DNA of 64,000 bases from Gloeophyllum trabeum ATCC 11539 (lineage: Eukaryota; Basidiomycota; Agaricomycetes; Gloeophyllales; Gloeophyllaceae). Where the stretch lies: assembly GCF_000344685.1 (NCBI RefSeq), contig NW_006920426.1, forward strand, positions 421,619-485,618, written 5' to 3'. Positions 1 to 11,196 of this stretch are shown here, piece by piece. The notes under the pieces were generated by a model. It saw nothing but the letters and a program-made list of their open reading frames with translations. It did not search any database and was not told the origin of the DNA. The stretch's first letter is position 1, and each line of letters begins with the position of its first letter. A program made the translations under genes and the position numbers.

Positions 1-1741
1 GACGCATCGCGCCTCGCAGTGACTGGCCCCACTCATCAGTACCGTCACCCAGAAAGCGTTCTGCCAGAACGACACGGAGGGCTTGATCACCGCGAAAAGC
101 ACAGAGGCCGTCTTGACGAGGTTGAAGCGAAGAGTCCGTGCGTCAGCTGCCATACATATACATGGATGATGCAAACGCACTATGCTGGTTGTGATGCCAA
201 ACATGTTCAGCCACTGCCCTGGGAAATGCTCGACCAGCCATCCAGTGGACACATTCACGACAAAGTCCGACACAGCTTCCGGGATGAAATAGATAGCAGT
301 CTTCACCGGGGACAGCTTCTCCACGTCCTGAAAGCTGCCAGCGCTACGTCATTGCACGGATAGGAGGGGGATGGAAGAGGGCGCACTAGACGGTGGAGAA
401 GTACTGCAGGACATTAAAATTCCACCACATGGCGAACATGAGCACGAAGAACGCGCGTAGCTTCGAGTTCGCGAACATGTGGACGTTGAGCAGTACGGAG
501 TTGCCCTTCTTCTCCGAGATGTATTCCCAGTAGATGAAAGCTGCGAGCAGGAGGAGAGATAATATGAAGAGTGCGGGGATATACGGGACTTTCCATCTGC
601 GGCGCGGGTGCGTGAGGGCGTGTACGCCACACGACGGGGAGAAGACTTACCCGACATTCTGCGACTGGCTGAGAAGCGGTTAGACTGGACGGGTATACTG
701 GGGTAGGTACCATATAATCACTCACGATAGCGAGAATGTCAATAGAAGGAGCGACACGACGCATAGGGACGCTCCGGGGAGGTCGAGCGCTCTGTCGTAC
801 CTCTCACCCTCCGAAGGTACAGATACGAACGCCAGCGCCGCGAATATCGCGCCCAGGCCTGCCTGCAGCACGAATATCCAGCGCCAGCCGCGGTGGAGGT
901 CACAGAAGAAGCCCGCTTCGAATCAAACCGACGGGAAGGGAAGTGAGTGCGCTGTTGCGGAGCGTGAGCCGGGATACTTGGAACGCACCACATACGAGCC
1001 CGAGGCCAAAGCCGATTCCTTGACCTCCTGCGACGATCGCAATGGCCCTATTCTTCAGTTTACCTTCCAGAGTACCACCGACGATGCCCATCCCTGCAGA
1101 ATTCCACAAGAATGTCGAGACTAACACTCCATGCCGCAAGCCAAATGTTGGGACCTACCGGAGGACGTCATCATCGCAGCCCCTATACCGAGCAAAGCCA
1201 TGATAACGTTGAACGATACCGGATCTGCTGTTGATAAGTGCGCAGTTCATGGAACGCATTCTGATGCTTTTACCGGGGCAGAAAATCGGCGGGACACTCA
1301 GGACGGTGTACCAGCCCGTCCCAATCAGGAAAACGTTCCTTCGCCCATACTTGTCTGCGACCCGGCCCGCGAGGAGGAGGAAGCAGCCGTACGTGAGGCT
1401 ATTTAATTGCGAGAGGTTAGCAGCGCACTTTACGCAGAAGGCAGACAATGCACTTAAACGCCTGCACAGGCCACGGCAAATCCGCCTGAGTGAAGTTCAA
1501 GTCTTTGCCGATACTAGGCACGGCGACGGTGATCGCTCCGTATATGTACACCTGCGTAAGGCTTTATATGGGTTCCAGAGGGAATTTGGTGAGTGCGCAC
1601 GTTAAGAAACGTTGATCCGGTTATGGATCCTATCATGCACCATGCACGCCATCCCGTCAGTTTTCTCGAGGGTCCGTCGGGGACAGCAGACAGAGGCTCG
1701 ACGTTGAGTGCTCCAGAGGCGTTCGTCGCGGTGTCCGCCAT
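1..1741 (-). CDS. MFS transporter, 14-TM DHA2-like, partial (3' end beyond window)
   Basis: Multi-pass plasma-membrane or vacuolar exporter of the major facilitator superfamily. The start is the Met at 1741, which opens a cytosolic N-terminus. Joined exons then read RAWCMIGSITGSTFLN (TM1), the A-like motif GRVADKYGRRNVFLIG (loop 2-3), a TM4-5 stretch with IMALLGIGAAMM, and GWRWIFVLQAGLGAIFAAL (TM6). After these come the linker KVPYIPALFILSLLLL and a later exon with AIYFIPEAVSDFVVNVSTGW. The gene is cut by many short introns, including an 18-nt exon at 651-668 (SQSQNVG) that keeps the frame between TM6 and the next helix. No disabling mutation was needed to join the visible exons. The spacer after TM6 fits the 14-TM DHA2 class (drug, amino-acid or siderophore exporters). 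The substrate cannot be told. The last helices and the stop codon lie left of base 1. Confidence 0.78.
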
Positions 1742-2793
1742 TCTGCTGCGTGCTCATTCAGGAGCACAAGTCTATAAGTATAAGCATACGCCGGGCATCG
1801 CAACTGTCACCGAGGCCCCGAGGTTCAATCTTCCGCATCAGCGCCCTGATCAAGAATGCACGGCCGAATACCAGTTCTGTGCAAACCATGAAAGAAGACG
1901 TCTCCACTCCTGGCTGCCCTGTGGGCAGAGCCGATGCGTTCCTGATGTCCTAACTTAGTCTTGAATATACTAAATGGTGAGGAGGATAGGTCCTAGTCGT
2001 GCCTCAAGGCCTCATCAGTAAAGAAGCATTCATAACGCGCCGGCGGAGAGTAAGCCCACCTATTATTGCTCTGCCTGAGGTGGGGCAAAGGTGGCAAAGG
2101 AACATCAGCATTCCGAGCGAAATCATGCGGCTACCGTGCCCAATGAAACCGAATCATTCCCTTGTTCGTCAGCCGGACGGAGGGACTTGATGTGCGATGA
2201 AATGAACGTCACCAAATCATCGTGGAGGCCCTTTAATTAGACTCAAATATTTCCCTGGGATTCCAGCTAAGTTCCCGTGGTCACCGGTATGACTGTTACT
2301 TTAGTAATATCTTTGTCGTCGTGACTTGGGGACGTCCCGACAAGAAGAAATCCATATCCCAAAGGAGAATCGTAAAGTAGGCACGACTAGACTCGTACTG
2401 CATTGGAAGATCATCGGCAAAGAAATCAGCGGCGGGCTGCATCTTCCAGTTGGATGCATGGTCTCCGAATTGGAACAGGCCAACGTACTCTGACAGAAGT
2501 TTGTGGCACCGCCACTAGTGCCTCCGCGGTCAGGATCTAGATCGCGGGCGTTCCCGGGCCCAAATATCGCCACAATGCCTTCGGAGCGAGAGCTCAGGCT
2601 AACCATTTCGAAGTCTGTGCTACCAAATACATTCGAACGAGAACGCCCGGAGGCGGCCCATCACAAACATACCCAAATTGAAGTCATTCAGCCCAGAGAA
2701 CTAATCCCCATACTGGCCACAGTAATATACGTGCCGACCATGATGCTTTACCGGGAAACAGGTACCAAACGAGAAATAGAAAGAGAGGAACTG
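1742..2793. other. Intergenic, contains repeat copy A
   Basis: About 1 kb between the MFS start (minus) and the 3' end of the 7-TM gene. Short open frames here look random. The only structure seen is the diverged repeat at 2244-2517, listed separately. The first few hundred bases should hold the MFS promoter, but no clear motif was recognised. Confidence 0.6.
2244..2517 (+). repeat. Dispersed repeat, copy A
   Basis: This segment is a diverged direct copy of 7967-8298. Matching blocks in the same order include TATTTCCCTGGGAT, ACCGGTAT, TAGTAAT, TCTTCCAG(T/C)TGGATGC, GAACAGGCCAA and TTGTGGCAC followed by GCCACTA. Spacing between blocks differs, with small indels. It has no coding capacity that I recognise. 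It could be an old non-autonomous transposon, a solo LTR, or a duplicated gene flank. Confidence 0.7.
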
Positions 2794-4193
2794 CTATACG
2801 TCCGACACCTTCACACACGTACCCTTCCTAATAATGGACCCGGGAGTGTCCATATCTATTCCACGCCGATCGGTCTCCGTGAGCTCCGCGATGTGGACTT
2901 CGAGAGGCTGCATGGGATATCCGCTCCCTCCCATCCCACTCTGATCCGCGCTCCGCACGCTGGAAGAAAGTGGCCTCCGTGATCCCTTCAGAGTCTCCGA
3001 TTCTCTGGCCAGGCCCGCGCGAATGAGGACCATGTAGAAGGCGATGGAGATGATCGGTGTGATCTGCGCACGAGCAGAGGGTGCGGAGTGCGGTCAGTAC
3101 AAGTATACAGCAGCATCTGCTGCTGAGAGATTGCGGTTATCCGCGTACGTACCATGTCCAAGACGACGTACTGTCCGTTCGATTTGCAGATGAAGGGTAT
3201 AAGCGCGCTGAGGAGGGTGATCGAGTAGAGCGCCCCCGCATCGAGCACCACGCGCAGCACCCCTTTCAGCGAGGACGCGCGGCGCATCTCGGCGACGCTG
3301 CGGTCGACGCGCCATATTCTATATGCCAGCATCACTAGTATATATCCTGTCCAGTAGGAGAAAACAAGGCGGGAACTGGAACACGCACTGGTGGCCGTGA
3401 GATTGGTTGCGAGAGTCGTCCCCCAGAAGGCGGACACCCATACGGTCGTCTTGTGCGCGAAGACGTTGGTGTCCGCCGTCGAGAATGTGCGCAACACGCC
3501 TGTTCCAGTTCCTGTAGGTAGGTGTGCCATGAGCCAAAAAGCACCTATCCGCGAATGGGGATCGGTTCACCTAGGACACTGCACCATAGAATGCACGGGA
3601 CCAGGATGACCAACGGCGACCGATACACCTTGTAGCAGCGGTAAATCTGAAGGCAATACAATATCAATCAGTGGTGCGAAGAACGCAGAGCGACGGGGCG
3701 GAGGGGCGTGACGTACAACAACCCCGTCCCCGGTCAAGGTCTGCAGGATATAGATGGCGCTCTTGAGCACGTATGTCTTCTGCGACACGGCACCCAGCCA
3801 GGCCTCGGAGCTGCTGCCAATCCCCACGAACGCGACGATCATGCGCGCGATATTTACGGCGATGTGCTAGGTAATTACGAGTGTCGGGAAGTCAGGTATG
3901 CTATGCTCTTCCCACCGGGGGTGCAGTAACTGCAAGCTTACCAAGGTGCTGAACAAGAATAATGCACAGGCAGCGAATATCATCGCGTGATTGGTGGTTG
4001 TTTTAGAACGCTGCTTCGGAAACAAGGCCCACAGGGTGAAACCGAACATGCCCACCGAGATGCCTGTCGTGGGTCCAGCCTAGGATGAGTGCTGCATACC
4101 GTCAGTAAGGGGCGGGCCTAGCGTACCATACAGGATACCCTCTAGAGACGAGGAGAGAATAACTGCCTCCGCTAAGGGGATAGTGTCGCCCAT
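2794..4193 (-). CDS. Seven-transmembrane protein, basidiomycete family of unknown function
   Basis: An integral membrane protein of about 350 residues, of the type found in many copies in Agaricomycetes. Start at 4193 gives MGDTIPLAEAVILSSSLEG (TM1). Later exons read GMFGFTLWALF, MIFAACALFLFSTLVSLQL, KSAIYILQTLTGDGVV followed by the family hallmark YRCYKVY, then LVILVPCILWCSVL, RLVFSYWTGYILVMLAYRIW, ALYSITLLSALIPFICKSNGQYVVLDM and ITPIISIAFYMVLIRAGLA. A polar cytosolic tail of about 60 residues ends at 2794. The T-L-x-GD-x-VVxYRCY motif places it in this family. The role is not known; a receptor-like function is sometimes suggested from topology only. The exact junction after TM1 is uncertain. 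Confidence 0.75.
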
Positions 4194-6051
4194 GTCGGTT
4201 CACCGTACCGTACCGTCGTCAGGGAGGCGCTGGGTGCCCTTGTATAATAAATCACAGCTGCGCGAGAGTCGGGTGAGGATTGGGTTCCGAACAAAATACC
4301 AGTGGCAATGCAAGCTGCAAATCTGCATGTGAAAGACGGCACCATTGCCCCTAGACCCCTTCCTCGGAGCCATGCAGGACTAGACCAGCAACTTGAAGGA
4401 TTTGACGGTCGCTGCCGCCTTCCCAAAAGGTTCGAAATCTTTGCGATGGGCAACCTAAGGGCTTGAACCGTCCTCGGTTCAGGCATGGACCCACCTCCGA
4501 CTGCGTTTATCCCTGGACATCAGGCGCTCGCGGACAGTACAAGGGAGATGTGACGCCCATATGTGATCGTAGACAGTCCCTAGGCTAGAGTCTCTATAGA
4601 TTGGATTGTGACCATCTCAGTCTGCAGGCTGTCTCTGCGGTAACTGGAGATCATGATAGCGCAAATGAAGAGCGAAGAGCTACTCAGAGGCAGTATAATA
4701 GAGCCCGAGGACGCGAGAGGGCCCCGAAAGCTCGTGAAGGGTCTTGACAGTCACCGGTAAGAACAGCTCCGAGTCATAAGCTCTCAGGACTATCAGAGAA
4801 GCTTTGACCAGCCAGTCAGCGCTGGGGAAGAATCAGATGGATAGATCAAACCCTAATGTAACCAGATTCATAGCTGTACCCCACGGGGAGGAGGTACTCT
4901 TGAGCGTGAAGTACCGACTCCGCATATCTGCCAAGAAGATCCACAGAATCATCGCCGACAGCCAGGGCTTTCAGACCTGAGTGGGCGGCTGTTAATCTGG
5001 CATTGTATTTGCTTGAACGGGTTCATGACGTGCGAAGGAGCCTGCAAGACCGAGCGTATCAAGTCAGTGTCAGCAAGCGGTGAGTATTCTTAGTTACGTA
5101 GGACCCTGGATGCGAAGGACAACGTGACGGAAAGTCATGATGTAGCACTCGAGAGATTGACTTAGTTGCAAAGTCAAGGAGACCCAAGCCCAAGAGCTTC
5201 AAGTTGAGGCACAAAAGCCAACAGAGTGTACTTTGTTGACAATAATATGCATATGCCAGATCCTGTTACATTTCCCCACCATACCGGCATTGGCCGATCC
5301 CAGCCACCGCGGCCACACTACATACGTTACCACTGCGGCACAACGTCAGCGAACAGCACCTACAAAGCCAACAGGCCCAAGACAGATATAAGAGCAGCAG
5401 GGTAATATCAAAATCAGCGATCAGCTAAGTATGTAGACTTCGAATTCGTTGCAGGTAGCCCTGAGCCAGAGCAGGGACAAAGATGCAGACCTGAAGTCGG
5501 CACTTCCCTTGTGCAAAGTAGAAGCGGAACCGGATAACTCCGACACCGACTTGGCCACTACGGCTATGGAACGGCATACCTATTACCCTCACCACCTTGC
5601 CTGAAGTTAGGTTTGTCGGAAATGCTGCACCCCTGGCAATCCGATGTGATTCATATGCTATGAGCTTGACATGGACGAGGGGGCTGTTGGATCACACCCG
5701 CATATTTGCGGAAGATCATGATGGACCAACTCGAATAGTAGCCACAACGGGTAGACGCTCTTTTCGACGCGTATCTTTGGCTAGAGTCTTCAAATAGGCA
5801 CTCTCGTACTAACCCTAATTGAAGACCCTTGCACTTCACTTACAGCACATACAGTACCCAGTGTGGCAGGTGACGATTTGTCGCCTCAAATCGTGAGAAT
5901 GAGCGGTCTCCAACTCGGAAGGAGTAACTCCGGTCCTCCGTCCGGTCATTGTCCAATCTCATTAAATCTGATTGTGGCAGGCCCAGATATCTTTAGGTAG
6001 ACCAGTACGTCTGGTCTGAGACTGTTCCCCTGTATCTAATCCACCAGCATC
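4194..6051. other. Gene-free intergenic region, 1.9 kb
   Basis: No open frame here has an exon chain or motif I can recognise; stop codons are dense in all frames. No tRNA box-B signature or obvious repeat was seen by eye. The right end must contain the promoter of the aminotransferase gene; the left end that of the 7-TM gene. It may be decayed DNA. Confidence 0.55.
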
Positions 6052-7840
6052 ATGCCCCCACAAACTACCAGTGCCCAAGCCACCGTCGAACGCGGTCCCG
6101 TCCCCTTTTCCTCCCGCCTACTCGATGGGCGCGCTCTAGCCTTAGACGTCTGGTCAATATTCAAGTGAGTGTTGCCACCGGTACGCAGCCTCAATGCTTT
6201 ATTGTTTATATAGCGCAGCCAACCTCCCTCCGGATTGCATCAATCTTGGGCAGGGGTACATGAACTTTTCCCCGCCCAAGTGGGTGTCGGACGCAGCGGA
6301 CGACGCGCTCAGGACCGTTTCGGGGAACCAGTATGCCCACCCGCGGGGCGTCGTGCGGCTCCGCCAGGCCATCTCACAGTTTTTCTCCGAGCAGTTCCGA
6401 CGCGAGTTGGACCCCGAGAAAGAGATCCTCGTGACAAGTGGGGCGAACGAAGGCAAGTACATAGCACTGGTACCAATCGTGCCGCCGCGTGGTAATCAAA
6501 GCTACCTGTTGCAGGACAATACTCCGTGTTTGTCGCGTTTCTAGAGCCAGGAGACGAGGTTATCTTATTCGAGCCGTACTTTGATCAATACCTGGCGTGC
6601 ATAACGTTCAACGGCGGCAAGCCCGTATACGTCCCTCTTCACCCCAACACGATCAAAGATCGGATGACAGCGCATGACTGGACGGTTGATTTCGATGAAC
6701 TTCGGTGTGTACTTTCCTTGAATTTGGAGCATACATTGACCCATGTACTGGGAAGACACGCCATAACACCGCGCACCAAGATGATCCTCCTCAATACCCC
6801 TCACAATCCTGTGGGCAAGGTCTTTACCAGAGACGAACTCGAGAAAATCGCGGCCCTCGCGAAAGAGTTCAACTTGCTGGTTATGGCCGACGAAGTCGTA
6901 CGTCCCTCGGGCCCCGTTGGGATCTGCGTATTCTCTGACGATTCACGCATGCGATAGTATGATTGCCTTGTCTATGACAATCACGAGCACGTGCGGATAG
7001 GCACTTTGCCAGGGATGTGGGAGCGCACCGTGACCGTCGCATCTGCAGGAAGTCAGTAACCCAATGATCAAGATCTCATCTGCGCTTCCCTTGATCAGCC
7101 TAACTTACCTTTACATTTATTGCTCACCTCGTCGTCCGTAGAGGCCTTCTCTGCCACTGGCTGGCGCGTGGGCTGGCTGATCGGACCCGCGAGCATCATC
7201 CGGCCCTCGCTTGCGGCATGCACGCGGATCGTGTTCTCCTCCAACTCTCCGCTCCAGCTCGCGGTGGCGGTAGGGCTGGAGCAGGCTCGCGCGAGGAGCT
7301 ACTTCGAGACGCAGGTCAGTGAGTACGAGGAGCGGCGCTCGGTGTTGTGCGACGCGCTCGACCGGTTGGGTGCGCCATATACGCTGCCTCAGGGTAGTTA
7401 CTTTGTGCTTCTGGTGAGCGAGTACTTCCCTGGTGCTCGATAACCATCTGAGAGCATTTTGCGCAAACTTGAGGATATCTCGAAATTGAGAATACCCGAA
7501 GAGTATCCCTTCCCGGATATGTTACAAGGCCGCGGCAGAGATTTCCGGTCAGTGGCGGATCGCAAGACCAGTAGTTCATCTCGAGGTCGTGTGCTGATTG
7601 ATACATTCGCAGGGCTTGCTGGTTTATGGCATATGAAATCGGGGTCTCGGCCATACCCGTCAGCGAAGTGCGCATCTTCCGCTTGCAAGTTTCCTGTCTC
7701 TCGCTGACAGGTTTCAGTTCTATTGCGACGAGCATTGCGGCATCGGGGAGCGGTTCGTGCGTTTCGCATTTTGCAAGGACCTGGAGACGCTGCGCTCAGC
7801 GGGGGAGCGCATACAGAAGCTGAAGAGCTATCTTGTTTGA
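6052..7840 (+). CDS. BNA3: Kynurenine aminotransferase / glutamine transaminase K-like
   Basis: PLP-dependent class I aminotransferase, about 430 residues, that converts kynurenine to kynurenic acid and also uses other amino acids. Start ATG at 6052 (MPPQTTSAQ). Fold type I landmarks in order: INLGQGYMNFSPP, NQYAHPRG, LVTSGANEGQYSVF (cofactor phosphate region), ILLNTPHNPVGKVFT, VMADEVYD, then the PLP lysine in ASAGKAFSATGWRVGW at about residue 259. The lysine codon is split by an intron (A at the donor side, AG after the acceptor near 7140) and is intact after splicing. The late motif GERFVRFAFCKDLETL supplies the substrate-carboxylate arginine. At least seven introns are needed. A short N-terminus without an obvious transit peptide suggests a cytosolic enzyme, though yeast Bna3 is also mitochondrial. 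BNA3 is the best match among KAT-like proteins. Confidence 0.88.
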
Positions 7841-8378
7841 TGGGTACTCAGCTGCTGCTCCCCGTGAATATCGATAAGCTGCGCTACTGCACTTCTTACA
7901 CCGATACTGTAGGCTCGTTCGACGCTGGGGTTTAGTCTCTCGGAGGGATAAGTATGTATGGAGATTTGAATATTTCCCTGGGATTTCACCTAAATCTCCG
8001 AGATAACCGGTATAACTACGAGTGTAGTAATCTGTTGGCGTCGCGACTTGTGGCGTCTGGCGGATTGTACCATGAGCACTCATATGACGGCAGCCCCCAC
8101 CCCGGCAAATCCTGGAGATATTTCACCACGAGGTCAAGCACGGACCAGACTCACACTGCATGAGAAGATTGTTAGCAAAAAATCCCAGCGACGAAGCTAC
8201 TTATATCTTCCAGCTGGATGCGTGCATGGTCTCTGAGTCGGAACTTGAACTTGAACAGGCCAATCACTGGCGTGACTTACGTACTTGTGGCACGCCACTA
8301 AGTAGGTTCCCTTAGCCTGAGCTTTGAGTCTACTAGATCGAGCTTGCATAGTATCGACAGCGAGTTAGCGAAATCGAA
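7841..8378. other. Intergenic, contains repeat copy B
   Basis: The spacer between the aminotransferase stop codon and the BTB gene start. Most of it is the repeat described at 7967-8298, so the aminotransferase 3' UTR and the BTB promoter are partly built from repeat-derived sequence. Confidence 0.6.
7967..8298 (+). repeat. Dispersed repeat, copy B
   Basis: A diverged direct copy of 2244-2517 in the same orientation, longer by about 60 nt owing to insertions in its middle. The best conserved blocks are at both ends (TATTTCCCTGGGAT at the left; GAACAGGCCAA and GTGGCAC..GCCACTA at the right), which suggests both copies keep the same termini. It ends about 80 nt before the BTB start codon. Confidence 0.7.
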
Positions 8379-10951
8379 ATGGCGACAGCTGGCGCTGCAG
8401 ACACTTCTGAATTCCAGGAAAGCACGACGCTCAAGTTCGAATGGACATTAAGCGGGCTGAAGAACATCTTCGAGTCCAGGCTAGTACATATTCCACTGCC
8501 ATGTCGCGTGAATGACCTAGAGAACTGAGCCATGGACACAGCAAGGGCGATGCAAAGTCGAAGGTGTTGAAGTCCGCCAAGTTTGGAGGAGGACGCTGGC
8601 AGGTTCGGCCAGCCATCATGATAGGGGCTGTGATGAAGGGGCTGATCATTCAATGTATGGTTCTACGGTATACGTAGATTCTGTTCTATGCCAACTCTGG
8701 GACGACGGCCAACGGGGAAGGTGGGTATGTGAGTTTGTACCTGTGGTGCGAGGTGAGGATCCTCTCGCGTAGCTGCTACTCCCGCGATATGATCTTACCC
8801 CTGAAGCCCACCGCGGAAGAGAAGGAGAACGCCGTCAACGGCAAGTCAGTGGGCTTTCATAAATGAGTGTTTCCTGATCTTGTTTCTATATTAACGAGAA
8901 CGACTGCAGATGGGTCCGAGAGGGCCGGTTCAGATTCTCGTTTGAGCTTCGCAAGTAAGTTTCCTCAGAAATTCCCACTTGGATCCTCGGGGAGATCATA
9001 ATTATATAGTCTCGCCAAGATGGTGATGTTCAATGCAAAGGAGGCCCACGACCATTCCTTTTCATGGAAGGTGCGCTTCTCATCCCTTTGGGTGCACTGA
9101 TTTACACTCTCCTGTAGACTGCCAACTGGGGCTGGTGCGGAAGATCGTTTTCTCCTCACGATCAGCTCTGACCTTGGGCGTCTTTACATAGGGCCCAATT
9201 CGCTCGCAGAGACACGGTATACTACCTGTCCAACGCCGTCCGAATGCAGGACGCTTTCGTGATTATATGCACCATCACGTCCTCGCCTACGCCGCCTTCT
9301 CCTCCTCCCCCAGCGAACCGGCGGAGCGTCCCGAAGGACCTACTCGAGTCCGTCGGCGGCCTGCTGAATGATCCCTTGTATTCGGATGTAGAGTTTGTGT
9401 TGCCCAGGCGCGGTGGTCAGCGGGAGTCCAGGACTGTCTATGCGACCAAGCATCTTCTACGGAGAGCGGATTATTTTGATATGAGTGGGTGTATTTATCT
9501 AGCTCTGATTTTGGCACGGGGACATGAACTACGCCTGATTCTTAGTGTTTGGCTCTGGGTTTGCGGAGGCTTCTACAGACGGCCCTACTCTCTCCGTAGG
9601 CCAAGGAAGCCACGTGGAAGATGGCTCATCGGACATCGACATGACTTCGAGGGAGTACGAGGATTCGGATGACGAGGATGAGGACGCCACCGACAACGAT
9701 GCGGAGCTGGACAACCGCGAGGCAGCTGTTCCAGAGCTAGAGGACGCAAGGATGAAGCCCGATGTTAGCGAAGACCATTCTGAGGATGTTCCCATGGACG
9801 GCGGCAATGTGGCCGGCGCATCCGGAGAGCTATCGTCCGCGACCGAGGATTGGCAGGATGTGGAGACTACTCAGATGGGCATGGGCGCCCAGGAAGGAGC
9901 GAGGAATGTACGCCCTAAATTGCAGCATCCGTCTAGCCCTAGGAGCTCCGAGGTGGGACTCCTAAGGCGAGCCGAGAACGGTTCGGTGACGACCGCTGGT
10001 GGAAGTGTCCCCGGACCTAGCAAGTTGAAAGTCATCGTCCGCGACGTAGCATACAATACATACCTCGCCGTGCTATACTATGTTGGTCATTCTCCTGTCT
10101 CCGTACCATCGGCTGACGTACCCTAGGTGTACACTGATCACATCACATTCGCGCCTCTCTCGTCTGGCTTCCTTTCGGCGTCTACGCAAGTACCTGCGGA
10201 CGCGCCCATTTCGTCTGCAGGACAGAACACATCGGACAGCGCGAATAATGCCGCGTCCGGGGTGCGCCCGACCGCGCTGATGGATAAGCACACCCGATTT
10301 GCCTCCCGAAAGGAGTGGATCCGTGAGTGGGCTCGCCAACACCCTGGGCTGCCGACGCCCTGCTCGGCGAAGGCCGTCTATCGGTTAGCAGACAGTGAGT
10401 GTCTGATTTACGGTCTGAAGGTGTCGTTGCTAACTGCCTGACTTCTTGCGCAGAGCTTGATCTGCGAGAGCTGAAAGAACGAGCCTTCCAGGTGTGTACC
10501 AGAATACGCTTAACAAGTGGAAGAATTACATAAACCGCCGTAGCATATCGTGAAGAGCCTGACGGTTCACAACGTGCCGTATGAGGTATTCTCTTCGTTC
10601 TCCGCTACCTTCGAGGACGTCCGGAAGGTAGATACTATGCAAGCCAGTTTCCAGAGTGCATGATAAACAACGATTTCCTTCTCAGGTGCAAACGCAGTTC
10701 TTCTTGGAACATTGGGGCGAAATCGGGAAGACGGACGTCATGCGCAACGTTTGGCCTCAGATCAGAGCCGGGCGGCACCCAGGGTTCGAAGAAGGTCAGT
10801 TTTCGGATTTTAGAGTCTTCTTTTAGAGTATATATGAAGAATCTCATGTTTCCACGTCTCCTCAGTTTGGCCGCTTATCGCGTCGAATCTGGAATATAAA
10901 CCTCCTGCAGCAGCTCCTCAAGAAGGTCAAAATGGTGGGGGATCAACCTGA
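8379..10951 (+). CDS. BTB/POZ domain protein with N-terminal MATH-like region
   Basis: About 580 residues. The N-terminal part (TTLKFEWTLSGLKNIFES, KFGGGRWQILFYANSG, YVSLYLWCE, FRFSFELRNLAKMVMFNAKEAHDHSFSWKTANWGWAQFARRD) has the order of strands seen in MATH-like domains of fungal BTB proteins. The BTB part starts at DPLYSDVEFVLPRRG and HLLRRADYF, is interrupted by about 155 acidic and Ser-rich residues, and resumes at KVIVRDVAYNTYLAVLYYVYTDHITFAPL. A BACK-like helical tail follows (RLADKLDLRELKERAFQ, GRHPGFEEVWPLIASNLEYKP). Such proteins are usually substrate adaptors of Cullin-3 ubiquitin ligases; that role is inferred. About 11 introns; the first has a GC donor (see findings). The stop codon ends at 10951. 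Confidence 0.8.
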
Positions 10952-11196
10952 GTATGATGGCCTTGCATGGGAAGGAACGATAGCACATACGGACTTGTAC
11001 TATAGCTACAGCATTCACACTCACGCCGACGGACTTCAGGGCTGTTCAATGCATATCATAATCATCATATCCGCATCTGAAAGACAGTCCTGCTGTAACG
11101 AGGGTATACAGGATTAGCACCACCGATGGTCCCACCCGCCCAATAACCCAACACAATATGTGATAGACCAATAAAGGTGGCGATCTGCGGATGTTC

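Noticed and set aside
1..1741. MFS gene as a pseudogene, because no long open frame exists
   Set aside because: Short consensus introns and an 18-nt exon restore a continuous MFS reading frame without needing any mutation.
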